Shown in pieces: positions 16,036-24,872 of a stretch of DNA of 64,000 nt. A program made the position numbers and the translations under genes. The notes under the pieces are model-generated. The model made no database searches, was not told the origin of the DNA, and saw nothing but the letters and a program-made list of their open reading frames with translations. Source of the stretch: Flavihumibacter solisilvae (GTDB taxonomy: Bacteria; Bacteroidota; Bacteroidia; Chitinophagales; Chitinophagaceae); contig NZ_JSVC01000009.1 in the NCBI RefSeq assembly GCF_000814475.1, forward strand, positions 1-64,000. Reading direction: 5' to 3'. Position 1 is the first letter of the stretch. Each line of letters begins with the position of its first letter.

Positions 16036-18780
16036 TTATTGCGTATAAAAATAACGTGTTCTGTTGATCCGGAGGTCACGCAGTAACCCTGATTTCGGAT
16101 TGATCGTAATATTGAAAGACCTGTATAATCCAACCGGTGTAATATTGATGCCCAGCTGCCAGCAGTGAAGTTCGCGGCTAAGGAACATCGTTAGCTGCTG
16201 TAGTGAGGAACCCTGGAAATCATAGTAGGTATTGGCCCCGATCTTCCACTTTGGGGTCAGGTTGAAATCTCCGCTCACGTTGATGCTGGATGAGATCTGT
16301 GTTTCATAACCGGAATAATCCCCCTTCAGGAAGCGGGTAAAGCTGAGCGAGTAGGAAAGGTTTACTGACCAGGGGATATCAAAGTCGGCGAATTCTGCCG
16401 GGTTGTTGCGTACATAATTCAATTGTGCCTGTTGTTCCTCCAGCGTCATTGGCAGCGCCGCGCTTGCCAGGTCATCCTGTACCTGTGACACCTGTTCTTT
16501 CGATGTGCTCTTCTGACTGGTAAACGATGTGCTGATCGCGATGTTACCTGATGTCAGCCTGCCCAGGGAGAAGCCACCGCCTGTCCACGCATACTCATCT
16601 ACCCGGTATCCCTGCCGGTCAGTTTTATATGGATCGACTGTTGCCGACGCTGTAATATTCACCTTTTCAAATAACGTACTCCGCAGGTAGAAATTAAAAG
16701 TGGAAAGCTTGAATGAATCTGCCATGAAATTATAGCTGCCCGTTACACCGAAACCATCCAGCAGCCTTACTTTCCTGATCCCTTCCTCCGTAGTATCCTT
16801 CTTCGACCGTACTTTCATTTCGAGGTTGTTGTCGAGTGTAAAGCTCATTCCCCCAAACTCGCCTTCCCCGAACGGTCCATATAAGGTTCCCTGGTATTTG
16901 CTGTACCGTATGGTGCGACCCGTTGAGTCGACCTGCACTGTCTTATAATCCTTACCGTTGAGATCAGGTTTATAGTTTGCGCTGACCTGTGGACGGATAA
17001 CATGTCGAATTGCCTGCACCCGGCTGTTCTTGCCGAACTTATTATAAGTTCCAAACACGGCGGTATTCACACCAAGACTAAACGCAATGTCCCGCGCAGC
17101 GCTGAACTGCTTGGTAAAAGAGGTATCAACTTTATTCAGTGCGGGGTTCCAGTTCTGGTCGAAATGAGAGCTGTACCATCTTTCCGTATAACTCATCCCT
17201 GGTGAAACCTGGATGGGTCCGAGTGAGGGCAGCGCCAGTGTAATAGGGATATTATGCTGCACGCCCCACTGCAGGGTATCGAGGATCTGGTTCATCGACA
17301 TGGCAGAATCATAAAAGGACACCTGGTTCCGGAACTGGGTGTTCAGGCCTATACCCAGCTTTTCATACCATTTGGCTTCACCAACAAATTCCTTCTGTTG
17401 TAAGGGATAAAAGTTGTTGACGGTAAAGGAACCGTCCGGTAGCCGCACGTTGATCAGCCTGCTGTTGCTGTTCTGGTCGTGGCCTGCGTTCAGGCTAAGG
17501 TTGAACTTATTGTCCCAGTTCTTACTGTATGAAATAGATGAATACAACTGGTTCTGAAAATTGATGGTCGGGTTCACCCCCACGAACTGGTTATACTGGG
17601 TTGAACCGGCGTTTACGCTTGCCTGGAAACTCGTTCCGGGGCGTGCTTTGGCGTCGGCCATATGGCTCCATTGGATATTGAAGCTCTTCGAAACGTCGAA
17701 TTCTTTTTCTGGATCGTCACTGAGGATCCGGGTGCTCTGGTAGGCCAGGTTCATCCTGCCCGAATAGCGGTAGCGCTTCCGGTAGGTCGGCGTCAGGTTC
17801 AGGCGATAACCGCCATAAGAATAAATGTCCGCCCGGAGCATCATATCGAACATGTCGCTCAGCACCTTGTAGTACCCGAGTCCCTCTAGCCCAAGCCCGA
17901 ACTGTTCGTTGGCAGTGAACTGGGGTGGCAGGATGCCGGAATGCCTTCCCTGCGAGAGCGGGAAGAAACCAAACGGGATATATATGGGAACCGGTACCCC
18001 TTCGAATTCGGGGTGGATGGGTCCGCTGACCGCCAGTTTCTGGTTCACCAGTTTCATCTTATTGGTACGGAACGCGAAGTGCGGGGTATCGAGGTTACAG
18101 GTGGTGAACCTTCCTTTCAAGGCAAAGAAATCCGTCACGTTCACTTTTTTGATCCGTTCACCATATACGAACATCTCTCCCTGCTGCGTGAAGGTGCTCT
18201 TGGTAATTCCTTTCTGGGTCTTGAAATTATATATTATGGAATCGGCATCCATATTACTTTCACCCTGCAGGAATTTAGGCTTACCGACAAGGTTACCGGT
18301 TGAATCTACCATATAAGTGGCCACAACCGTCTGGCTTGTCTGGTCGAGTTCTATCTTGTAGGCGGTAAGGTCAAGGTCTTTGTACTTGGTATTGGCACTA
18401 TTATATAAGGTGATTTTCTTGGTATGGACATCAAGCACCATGGAATCAGAAGCAGCATAGGAAACAGGCGCATCCAGCGAGTCCTTTGAAATTTTAACAT
18501 TTAAAGTATCGATGAGCTGGAACTTTGACCGCAAAGAATCAGTCTGCTTATTGGTAGTGTCAACCTGCGGGATGGTATCACGTTTTAATGGAATGGTATC
18601 CCGTTTGACCGGAACAGTATCGCGTTTGACAGGTATGGTATCGCGGACCTGTAGAAACGGTTTATAAAATTTTGTCGATTTATGATAATTACCCGAAGCC
18701 AGGAGCGTTAAAGTGCAAAGTAGCAGCGTAAAAACCCCGGATGAAGTGTATTTTAAACTAAATTTGCCGCCGTTAATCAT
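16036..18780 (-). CDS. lptD: LPS-assembly outer-membrane protein LptD
   Basis: This protein of about 914 residues inserts lipopolysaccharide into the outer leaflet. After an N-terminal signal region (ATG at 18778-18780; a 22-residue upstream extension is rejected) comes a repetitive linker built on RDTIPVK units. An OstA/LptA-like beta-jellyroll (about 100-250) follows, then a large beta-barrel ending in aromatic-rich strands. The segment PIYIPFGFFPLSQGRHSGILPP is the characteristic entry to the LptD barrel. It is divergent from an amidase gene, and the MCE and OstA-like genes beyond it make this an envelope-building cluster. Confidence 0.9.
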   Translation of the reverse strand: MINGGKFSLKYTSSGVFTLLLCTLTLLASGNYHKSTKFYKPFLQVRDTIPVKRDTVPVKRDTIPLKRDTIPQVDTTNKQTDSLRSKFQLIDTLNVKISKDSLDAPVSYAASDSMVLDVHTKKITLYNSANTKYKDLDLTAYKIELDQTSQTVVATYMVDSTGNLVGKPKFLQGESNMDADSIIYNFKTQKGITKSTFTQQGEMFVYGERIKKVNVTDFFALKGRFTTCNLDTPHFAFRTNKMKLVNQKLAVSGPIHPEFEGVPVPIYIPFGFFPLSQGRHSGILPPQFTANEQFGLGLEGLGYYKVLSDMFDMMLRADIYSYGGYRLNLTPTYRKRYRYSGRMNLAYQSTRILSDDPEKEFDVSKSFNIQWSHMADAKARPGTSFQASVNAGSTQYNQFVGVNPTINFQNQLYSSISYSKNWDNKFNLSLNAGHDQNSNSRLINVRLPDGSFTVNNFYPLQQKEFVGEAKWYEKLGIGLNTQFRNQVSFYDSAMSMNQILDTLQWGVQHNIPITLALPSLGPIQVSPGMSYTERWYSSHFDQNWNPALNKVDTSFTKQFSAARDIAFSLGVNTAVFGTYNKFGKNSRVQAIRHVIRPQVSANYKPDLNGKDYKTVQVDSTGRTIRYSKYQGTLYGPFGEGEFGGMSFTLDNNLEMKVRSKKDTTEEGIRKVRLLDGFGVTGSYNFMADSFKLSTFNFYLRSTLFEKVNITASATVDPYKTDRQGYRVDEYAWTGGGFSLGRLTSGNIAISTSFTSQKSTSKEQVSQVQDDLASAALPMTLEEQQAQLNYVRNNPAEFADFDIPWSVNLSYSLSFTRFLKGDYSGYETQISSSINVSGDFNLTPKWKIGANTYYDFQGSSLQQLTMFLSRELHCWQLGINITPVGLYRSFNITINPKSGLLRDLRINRTRYFYTQ
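18569..18652 (-). repeat. 4 x 21-bp tandem repeat inside lptD
   Basis: Four 21-bp units (18569, 18590, 18611, 18632) encode successive RDTIP-x-x repeats in the N-terminal linker of LptD, just after the signal region. The units are diverged but in frame, and copy number may vary between strains. Confidence 0.85.
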
Positions 18781-18795
18781 ACTATTGAATGGGGG

Positions 18796-18803
18796 CAAAA
18801 ATA
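18796..18803 (-). promoter_or_regulatory. -7 element upstream of lptD
   Basis: The minus strand reads TATTTTTG, an exact TAnnTTTG match 15 bases before the chosen lptD ATG. This supports the shorter start. No clear TTG is seen at -33. Confidence 0.45.
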
Positions 18804-18863
18804 ATGATTCACAAGTGAATCCGTAGTAATGAAAGTTAAAACCCATTTATCAAAGGATATCTT

Positions 18864-19826
18864 ATGACTAAAAAGATCAAGACCAAACTTTATATACTGG
18901 CTGCTGCGGGATGTTTCCTAATGTTTTGTCAATCTATTTTTGCCCAGGGAACATCCAAGTCCGCCCTTAGAACCGTGATCATAGACGCAGGTCATGGCGG
19001 TCGTGATCCGGGTGCGCGTGGCCTGATCTCCACAGAAGCGGAAGTAGCGCTTGACATCGCCCTCAAACTTGGTAAGGAACTTGAGCGCGAATATCCTGAA
19101 ATAAAATTCGTTTATACAAGAACTGACCACAATCTTCCCCGTGGCGAGTCGGATCCCAACAAGGCCAACCGGGTGCGGGCGGAAATGGCAAACGAAGCAA
19201 AGGGTGATCTCTTTATCAGCATCCACCTGAATGCTACCGGGCAGCGAGCCGGCGGCTGGTATGCAAAAAGGATCACAGGTTATAAGAATAAAATTGTGTA
19301 CACGGGCACGGGTAAACGACGCAAAAAGAAGTATGTTAAACAGCCCATTTACGAATCCTATTACGTAAAGAATACACGTGTGGGTACTGAAACCTATATC
19401 TGGGCTGCCGACCGCAGCGGATCGAAAAGTGAATATGTCCCCGAAGAAGAAGGTGGTGAAGAAGAACCCGTAGATGACCCGCACAACGTACTTGACCTGA
19501 CTACGCCGGAAGCAAAGATCAGGGCACAGCTTTACACAAAATATTTCTTCCGTAACTCGGCATTGCTTGCCCAGATGGTGGAGGAAGAGTTTGGCAACAA
19601 CGGCAGGAAAAGTTATGGTGTAAAACAACGGAACAATAAGGGAATTTGGGTGTTACAGGCTACGGGTATGCCAAGCATCCTGATTGAAACAGGATTTATT
19701 TCCAATAAAGAAGAAGAAGAATATCTCAACAGTGAGAAAGGACAGCAGGAGGTTGTAGAGAATATTCTCAATGCTTTCAGAAGATACAAACAGGAACTGG
19801 AAGCACCCCGCAGTACCTCACGGTAA
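18864..19826 (+). CDS. N-acetylmuramoyl-L-alanine amidase (Amidase_3)
   Basis: This 320-residue secreted zinc amidase cleaves the bond between muramic acid and the stem peptide of peptidoglycan. A signal peptide (about 1-28, ending FAQG) precedes the catalytic domain. The motifs are VIIDAGHGGRDPGA (first zinc His), a Glu in the following helix, SIHLNA (second zinc His) and ILIETGFISN (catalytic Glu). An insert rich in K, R and E (about 150-215) lies in the middle of the domain. Divergent from lptD, it is followed by the MCE protein gene, with 45 bases to that ATG. Confidence 0.93.
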   Translation: MTKKIKTKLYILAAAGCFLMFCQSIFAQGTSKSALRTVIIDAGHGGRDPGARGLISTEAEVALDIALKLGKELEREYPEIKFVYTRTDHNLPRGESDPNKANRVRAEMANEAKGDLFISIHLNATGQRAGGWYAKRITGYKNKIVYTGTGKRRKKKYVKQPIYESYYVKNTRVGTETYIWAADRSGSKSEYVPEEEGGEEEPVDDPHNVLDLTTPEAKIRAQLYTKYFFRNSALLAQMVEEEFGNNGRKSYGVKQRNNKGIWVLQATGMPSILIETGFISNKEEEEYLNSEKGQQEVVENILNAFRRYKQELEAPRSTSR

Positions 19827-19847
19827 TGCAGCAGGCAAAAATTGCCT

Positions 19848-19855
19848 ACTTTTGA
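19848..19855 (+). promoter_or_regulatory. Internal -7 element before the MCE gene
   Basis: TACTTTTG is an exact TAnnTTTG match, 16 bases before the ATG at 19872. A short hairpin (AGGCAA/TTGCCT, 19834-19848) lies just upstream. The MCE-OstA-NhaA genes may therefore have their own start of transcription. Confidence 0.45.
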
Positions 19856-19871
19856 ACCTAACGCTTTCCGC

Positions 19872-20867
19872 ATGAAAATCAATAATGAAACCAAGATTGG
19901 TCTCCTTGCTGTTGTGGCTACTGCCTCTTTAATACTTGGCTTCAATTACCTGAAAGGAAAAAACCTCTTCAAGAAAAACGAAAAAATTTACGCTGTGTTC
20001 CCGCGGGTAACGGGGTTAACAAACTCCAACCCGGTACTGATCAATGGCCTGCAGATCGGAATGGTGCAGAACATCGAAGAGCGCAGCCAGAATATCTTTG
20101 ACGGGATCATTGTTACCGTTCACCTCGATCGTGATGTGAATATCCCGGCCAATTCAGTGGGATTTATCAGCACCGACCTGCTAGGCGGTGCACAGCTGGT
20201 AATTGACCCGGGTAACGCCAATGAATACCTGCAGCCGGGCGATACCCTGCAAACAACCATGAAACCGGGTCTTGTTGACCAGGTTACAGCAACCCTTAAT
20301 CCTGCCCTGCGTACCCTCGATGGCACTTTGCATTCGCTGGATTCCCTCGTAGAAGTTGCGGGCACTTATTTCGATCCGGCCACTAAAAATAATTTCCAAA
20401 AGATCGTTGCCAACCTCTCGGCGGCATCAACTTCGCTGAACAGGTTGATTGCAGCGCAGAACAGTTCACTGAACCGGACCCTCGCAAACCTGGATACCGT
20501 AACTTCCAACCTGGCCAGCAACAACCCAAAGATCAACAATACCCTGGCGAACCTGGAGAAGACCAGTGAAAACCTGGCCAATGCCAAACTCAAGGAAACT
20601 ATTGATGAACTCAATAAAACGGTTTCCGGGCTGAATGGTGTGCTCGACAAAGCAAACAGCAAGGACGGGTCACTTGGATTGCTGCTGAACGATAAAAAAT
20701 TGTACACCAACCTGGAAAGCACTTCCAGGAGCCTGAATATACTGCTTGATGATTTCCGCACACACCCCAAACGGTATGTGAGCGTATCTGTTTTTGGAAA
20801 GAAAGACAAAAGCAAACCGTTATCCGCTCCCCTGTCAGATTCTGTCAATACAGCACCTAAACAATAA
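19872..20867 (+). CDS. MlaD-family (MCE domain) lipid-transport protein
   Basis: This protein of about 331 residues is anchored by one N-terminal TM helix (GLLAVVATASLILGFNYL). A single MCE domain follows (about 35-115, including VTGLTNSNPVLINGLQIG), and then a long helical tail rich in N, L and S (about 140-290). The ATG at 19872 is preferred because the 10-residue extension upstream is not native-looking. MCE proteins form hexameric rings that pass phospholipids across the periplasm. No MlaE/MlaF genes are adjacent. It overlaps neither neighbour and lies 2 bases before the OstA-like gene. Confidence 0.9.
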   Translation: MKINNETKIGLLAVVATASLILGFNYLKGKNLFKKNEKIYAVFPRVTGLTNSNPVLINGLQIGMVQNIEERSQNIFDGIIVTVHLDRDVNIPANSVGFISTDLLGGAQLVIDPGNANEYLQPGDTLQTTMKPGLVDQVTATLNPALRTLDGTLHSLDSLVEVAGTYFDPATKNNFQKIVANLSAASTSLNRLIAAQNSSLNRTLANLDTVTSNLASNNPKINNTLANLEKTSENLANAKLKETIDELNKTVSGLNGVLDKANSKDGSLGLLLNDKKLYTNLESTSRSLNILLDDFRTHPKRYVSVSVFGKKDKSKPLSAPLSDSVNTAPKQ

Positions 20868-20869
20868 GC

Positions 20870-22744
20870 ATGAGGACCATAGGAATTGTGCTGATGCTTT
20901 GTGCATGCTTTCTGCCCGCGCTTAACCTGCAGGCGCAGATCCCGGTGCCGCCACCTTCGGCGCACGCCGATACCACATCCGTTGTAATGATCAGGAAAGC
21001 GGATCGCCTGCGTTTTGAAAAAATTGATTCCGCCACACAATTGCAGATGCTGGCCGGAAATGTTTTGCTGCAACAGGAAAACACATTATTTTATTGCGAC
21101 AGTGCGGTAATCGATAATAATAAAGGCATAGTTGAAGCCTTCGGCAATATTCATATCAATGATGCCGACAGTATTCACACTTATTCTCAATACCTGATTT
21201 ATTATTCCAATGAACGGAAAGCCTACCTGCGGAAGAATGTAAAGCTGACGGACGGCAAAGGTGTACTCACTACCAATGAACTGATATATGATACCAATTT
21301 GAAGATTGGCCAGTATTTCAAAGGTGGAAAAGTGGTGAGTGAAACCACTACACTTACAAGTGAAGAAGCCATCTATTATGGCGACCTGAAAGACGTCTAC
21401 TTCAAGAAGAATGTGAAGATGCGTGATCCGCAGTATGAGCTCGACACGGACTCATTGCTTTACAACACCGATACCCGTATTGCGACCTTCATAACGCAAA
21501 CGCATATCCGCGCCGACTCGGGCCGCCGTAATATCGTGACATCCGAAGGATATTATGATTTAGCCAACAAGAATGCGCGCTTCGGCAGCCGGCCGCAGAT
21601 CAAGGACGGTACTACGTACGTGACCGGTGATGATGTAGGCTTTGACGATGTTACCGGAGAAAGTTACGCACGAGGCAATGCAGTGTTCCGCGATACGGCA
21701 CAGGGCATTTCCATTCTCGCAAACAACCTGCAGGCGAACAAGATAAACAACACCTTGTTTGCAACCGAGAAACCGCTGATGATCATCCAGCAGAAAAATG
21801 ATTCCATTTATGTTACTGCGGATACGCTTTATTCCGGAAGACTGACGTCCATACCTGACTACAAGCGAACCTACTTACTGAATGATACCGTTCCGGTTGA
21901 CAGTGCAGCAGCTGAAGCTCCGACTGCCGAGGGAGTACTGGTAGACAGTACAGGGGCGCCAATCCAACCGGATACGCTGGCTGTTCAGCCAGACTCGCTG
22001 AATGTCCGGCGGGATACGGTTGCTGCGGTTCCGGATTCACTGGCTGTTGTGCCGGATTCAGTCCGCTATGATACCCTGCACTACCCCTGGCAGGTGGAAC
22101 CAACAGATACGACCAACCGAAACCGTTATTTCCAGGCCTTCCACCATGTGCGCATCTTCTCCGATTCTTTGCAGGCGGTATGCGACAGCCTTTTCTATTC
22201 GGGAGTAGATTCTGTGTTCCGGTTATTCAAACAGCCTGTGGCATGGGCAAGCAACAGCCAGATAACGGGAGACACCATGTACCTGTATACCAGGGACAAA
22301 CAGCCATTGCGGATCAGGGTTTTTGAGAACGCACTGGTAGTGAACCGAACTTCCGACAATTTTTACAACCAGCTGAAAGGCAATACTATCAACGGCTATT
22401 TTACTGAAGGGAATGTCGATTATATGCGTGCCCGCGGAACAGCTGAAAGTATTTATTACGCGCAGGATGAAGACAGTGCCTATGCAGGCGTTAACCGTTC
22501 CACAGCCGGAGTTATTGATATGTTTTTCCGCAACCAGGAATTGAGCCGGGTTGTATTCCGAAGCGAAGTACAGGGAACAATGTACCCGTTCCGCCAGGTG
22601 AATCACGAAGAAATGCGACTACGCGGTTTCCAGTGGCTGGAGAGCCGGCGTCCGAAAACCAAGTTTGAATTGTTCGAGGATGCGCCACCTTCAGTACCTA
22701 ACGCACCAGTAGTACCAACGGTACCAACCGTACAACGACCATGA
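20870..22744 (+). CDS. OstA-like (LptA-like) LPS-transport protein
   Basis: This 624-residue periplasmic protein has a signal peptide (MRTIGIVLMLCACFLPALNLQAQ). Repeated OstA/LptA jellyroll segments follow, with strands such as LQMLAGNVLLQQENTLFYCDSA and GVLTTNELIYDTN. A Pro/Asp/Ser/Val repeat linker built on VPDSLAV units (about 340-405) separates two halves. It is much longer than E. coli LptA (about 185 residues), as is usual for the Bacteroidota OstA-like family, and should bridge LPS from the inner membrane to LptD. Its stop overlaps the nhaA start (ATGA). Confidence 0.87.
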   Translation: MRTIGIVLMLCACFLPALNLQAQIPVPPPSAHADTTSVVMIRKADRLRFEKIDSATQLQMLAGNVLLQQENTLFYCDSAVIDNNKGIVEAFGNIHINDADSIHTYSQYLIYYSNERKAYLRKNVKLTDGKGVLTTNELIYDTNLKIGQYFKGGKVVSETTTLTSEEAIYYGDLKDVYFKKNVKMRDPQYELDTDSLLYNTDTRIATFITQTHIRADSGRRNIVTSEGYYDLANKNARFGSRPQIKDGTTYVTGDDVGFDDVTGESYARGNAVFRDTAQGISILANNLQANKINNTLFATEKPLMIIQQKNDSIYVTADTLYSGRLTSIPDYKRTYLLNDTVPVDSAAAEAPTAEGVLVDSTGAPIQPDTLAVQPDSLNVRRDTVAAVPDSLAVVPDSVRYDTLHYPWQVEPTDTTNRNRYFQAFHHVRIFSDSLQAVCDSLFYSGVDSVFRLFKQPVAWASNSQITGDTMYLYTRDKQPLRIRVFENALVVNRTSDNFYNQLKGNTINGYFTEGNVDYMRARGTAESIYYAQDEDSAYAGVNRSTAGVIDMFFRNQELSRVVFRSEVQGTMYPFRQVNHEEMRLRGFQWLESRRPKTKFELFEDAPPSVPNAPVVPTVPTVQRP

Positions 22745-23919
22745 CAGCGCTCATCCGGCTAAGACGAATCATCAGGAAACAATTGATAAGTCCGATCCAG
22801 GAGTTCATCAAAGACAGCCGCGCTGTCGGCGTAACCCTGCTGGTTTGTACTGTAGTTTCATTGGTGCTGGCGAACAGTGGGTTCAGCGAAAAATATCTTT
22901 CGATCATTGAGCGGGAGGTGCATCCGGTGAAGGGACTTCTGCTCCCCCACACTATACTCCATTGGATCAATGACGGGCTGATGGCTTTATTCTTCTTCCT
23001 GGTTGGAATGGAAATAAAGCGGGAACTTTTACTGGGCGAACTTTCGTCCGTTAAAAAAGCCAGCCTGCCAATAGCGGCTGCACTCGGGGGAATGATTGTT
23101 CCTGCCCTTATCTTTCTCTATTTTAACGGCCAGAGTCCCTACCATTCCGGCTGGGGCATCCCAATGGCGACAGATATTGCATTTTCGCTCGGAGTGGCAT
23201 CTCTGCTTGGGTCAAGGGTGCCTGTTTCGCTTAAGATCTTCCTCATGGCACTGGCAATAATCGATGACCTCGGCGCCATCGCGGTGATCGCTGTTTTTTA
23301 CGGTGGTGTTATCAACTGGATGTACCTGCTGGCAGGTGCGGTATTGGTGCTGGTGCTTTACCTGTTTACAAAGTTTGGCTGGCAAAGGTGGGGTGTTACC
23401 CTGGTGGGTGGCATCCTGTTATGGTATTGTATCCTGAATTCGGGTATCCATGCCACCATTGCCGGTGTTTTGATTGCATTCCTGGTTCCCCTGGGCAAGC
23501 TAAGTCACTATGAACACTCCCTTCATGATTTCGTAAACTTCATCATTCTTCCGCTGTTTGCCCTGGCCAATACCGCCATAGTGATACCTGATAATATTTC
23601 CGAAGCACTGATGACACATTTGAGTTGGGGCATCATTACGGGGCTTGTAGTGGGGAAGCCACTCGGGATATCCCTGTTTTCCTGGCTCACGATCCGCAGC
23701 GGGCTGAGTGAGCCACCAACCGGAACCAGCTGGGTCCAACTGGTAGGCATAGGTGCACTTGCCGGCATCGGCTTTACTATGTCCATCTTCATCACTATGC
23801 TGGCTTTTGCCGACCCTTCTGCGCAAAACATCTCTAAAATCTCAATACTGCTCGGGGCAATTCTGTCGATCATATTGGGATTGGTACTACTTGCAATTCC
23901 CCGCAAAAACCAGAACTAA
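22741..23919 (+). CDS. nhaA: Na+/H+ antiporter NhaA
   Basis: This 392-residue inner-membrane antiporter exchanges sodium for protons. It has about 12 TM helices. The functional motif LAIIDDLGAIAVIAVFY carries the conserved Asp pair that binds the ion, and the family stretches MALFFFLVGMEIKRELL and GIGFTMSIFITMLAF are present. The length matches E. coli NhaA (388). The ATG overlaps the OstA-like stop by 4 bases, so translation is coupled to an LPS-transport gene, which is an odd pairing. Confidence 0.96.
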   Translation: MTALIRLRRIIRKQLISPIQEFIKDSRAVGVTLLVCTVVSLVLANSGFSEKYLSIIEREVHPVKGLLLPHTILHWINDGLMALFFFLVGMEIKRELLLGELSSVKKASLPIAAALGGMIVPALIFLYFNGQSPYHSGWGIPMATDIAFSLGVASLLGSRVPVSLKIFLMALAIIDDLGAIAVIAVFYGGVINWMYLLAGAVLVLVLYLFTKFGWQRWGVTLVGGILLWYCILNSGIHATIAGVLIAFLVPLGKLSHYEHSLHDFVNFIILPLFALANTAIVIPDNISEALMTHLSWGIITGLVVGKPLGISLFSWLTIRSGLSEPPTGTSWVQLVGIGALAGIGFTMSIFITMLAFADPSAQNISKISILLGAILSIILGLVLLAIPRKNQN

Positions 23920-23926
23920 CACTCAT

Positions 23927-23969
23927 TCACCCGTCGGGTGGCACCCGACGGGTGAGACACGACGGGTGA
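23927..23969. repeat. Perfect 14-bp inverted repeat with an extra partial copy
   Basis: TCACCCGTCGGGTG (23927-23940) and CACCCGACGGGTGA (23942-23955) form a perfect inverted repeat with a single-base spacer. A third partial copy, CACGACGGGTGA (23958-23969), follows directly. It begins 7 bases after the nhaA stop and has no T-tract, so it is not a classical terminator. It may act as a 3' hairpin or be a REP-like dispersed element. Confidence 0.75.
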
Positions 23970-24028
23970 AGAACTGCTTTTTGCTGGTCATTTTCGCATA
24001 ATCCCGCATTTTTTACAGTTTAATGCAA

Positions 24029-24053
24029 GTTTATGCGGTTTTTGCATAATTTG
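24029..24053 (+). promoter_or_regulatory. Putative operator/promoter of the first DeoR gene
   Basis: GTTTATGCGGTTTTTGCAT (24029-24047) contains the inverted repeat TTATGC-N7-GCATAA. It overlaps a promoter-like ATAATTTG (24046-24053), 36-60 bases before the ATG. Almost the same motif precedes the second DeoR gene (31878-31895). Shared sequence upstream of paralogous regulators suggests a common operator. Confidence 0.5.
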
Positions 24054-24088
24054 GCCCCGCGATCCTAAACTGCGCTGCCAAATAGAAA

Positions 24089-24838
24089 ATGCTTAAACAG
24101 GAGAGACAAGCCTATATCCTGCACCAGGTAAATCTTCATAACAAGATCCTTTCTGCCAACCTGTGCCAGGAGATGAACGTATCAGAAGACACCATCAGGC
24201 GTGATCTTCTGGAGCTTTCCACCAATGGAAAACTCGTTAAGGTGCACGGCGGTGCCATGTCCACCTCCTTCAGTCACACCACTGCGCAGAATGAAACCAT
24301 CTACGCTTCCGACAGCAAAAAGATAATCGCTCAAAAAGCCGCAAGTCTCGTCAAAGACGGCATGTTCGTGCTAACGACAGGCGGCACTACCATCATTGAG
24401 CTGGCCAGGGCATTACCCGCCGGTCTCAAAGCCACGTTTCTTTGCGGCAGCCTTCCTGCCCTGTTTGAATACATGCAGCATCCCAATATTGAAGTGATCG
24501 TGATTGGTGACAAGTTATCACGTAATGCGCGAATAACGGTAGGACCGCAGGCGATTTCGCAGGTTAAGGCAATCAAGGCGGACCTGTGTTTTATGGGTAT
24601 TAATGCCATTGACCCTGAGCATGGCATTTCGGATAACGACTGGGATGTGGTAATGCTGAAAAAGGCCATGATCCAGACTTCCAGGCATGTTGTCGGCCTC
24701 AGCATCGCAGAGAAAATCAATACGATACAAGCCATTCACCTCAGCCCGGTGAGTGGATTACATACGCTTATAACGGATTTACCGGCTGATCATGAAAGGC
24801 TCAAACCCTATTCTGACAAGGGATTGCGCCTTTTATGA
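24089..24838 (+). CDS. DeoR/GlpR-family transcriptional regulator (copy 1)
   Basis: This 249-residue regulator has an N-terminal DeoR winged helix (about 3-57: MLKQERQAYILHQV, then VSEDTIRRDLLELSTNGKLVKVHGGA). The C-terminal DeoRC sensor domain includes LTTGGTTIIELARALP and ISDNDWDVVMLKKAMI. DeoRC domains usually sense phosphorylated sugars. It is the first gene of a likely operon with the phosphoesterase-propeller (34 bases later), SusC and SusD genes. A paralogue of the same length lies just beyond the operon. Confidence 0.93.
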   Translation: MLKQERQAYILHQVNLHNKILSANLCQEMNVSEDTIRRDLLELSTNGKLVKVHGGAMSTSFSHTTAQNETIYASDSKKIIAQKAASLVKDGMFVLTTGGTTIIELARALPAGLKATFLCGSLPALFEYMQHPNIEVIVIGDKLSRNARITVGPQAISQVKAIKADLCFMGINAIDPEHGISDNDWDVVMLKKAMIQTSRHVVGLSIAEKINTIQAIHLSPVSGLHTLITDLPADHERLKPYSDKGLRLL

Positions 24839-24872
24839 TCTGGCACTCGAAACACATAGAAAACAGACACAC

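Noticed and set aside
18918-19628. 236-residue open frame opposite the amidase
   Set aside because: It is a shadow of a clearly recognisable amidase gene.
20366-21073. 235-residue antisense frame
   Set aside because: It lies opposite the MCE and OstA-like genes and is rich in serine runs typical of shadow frames.
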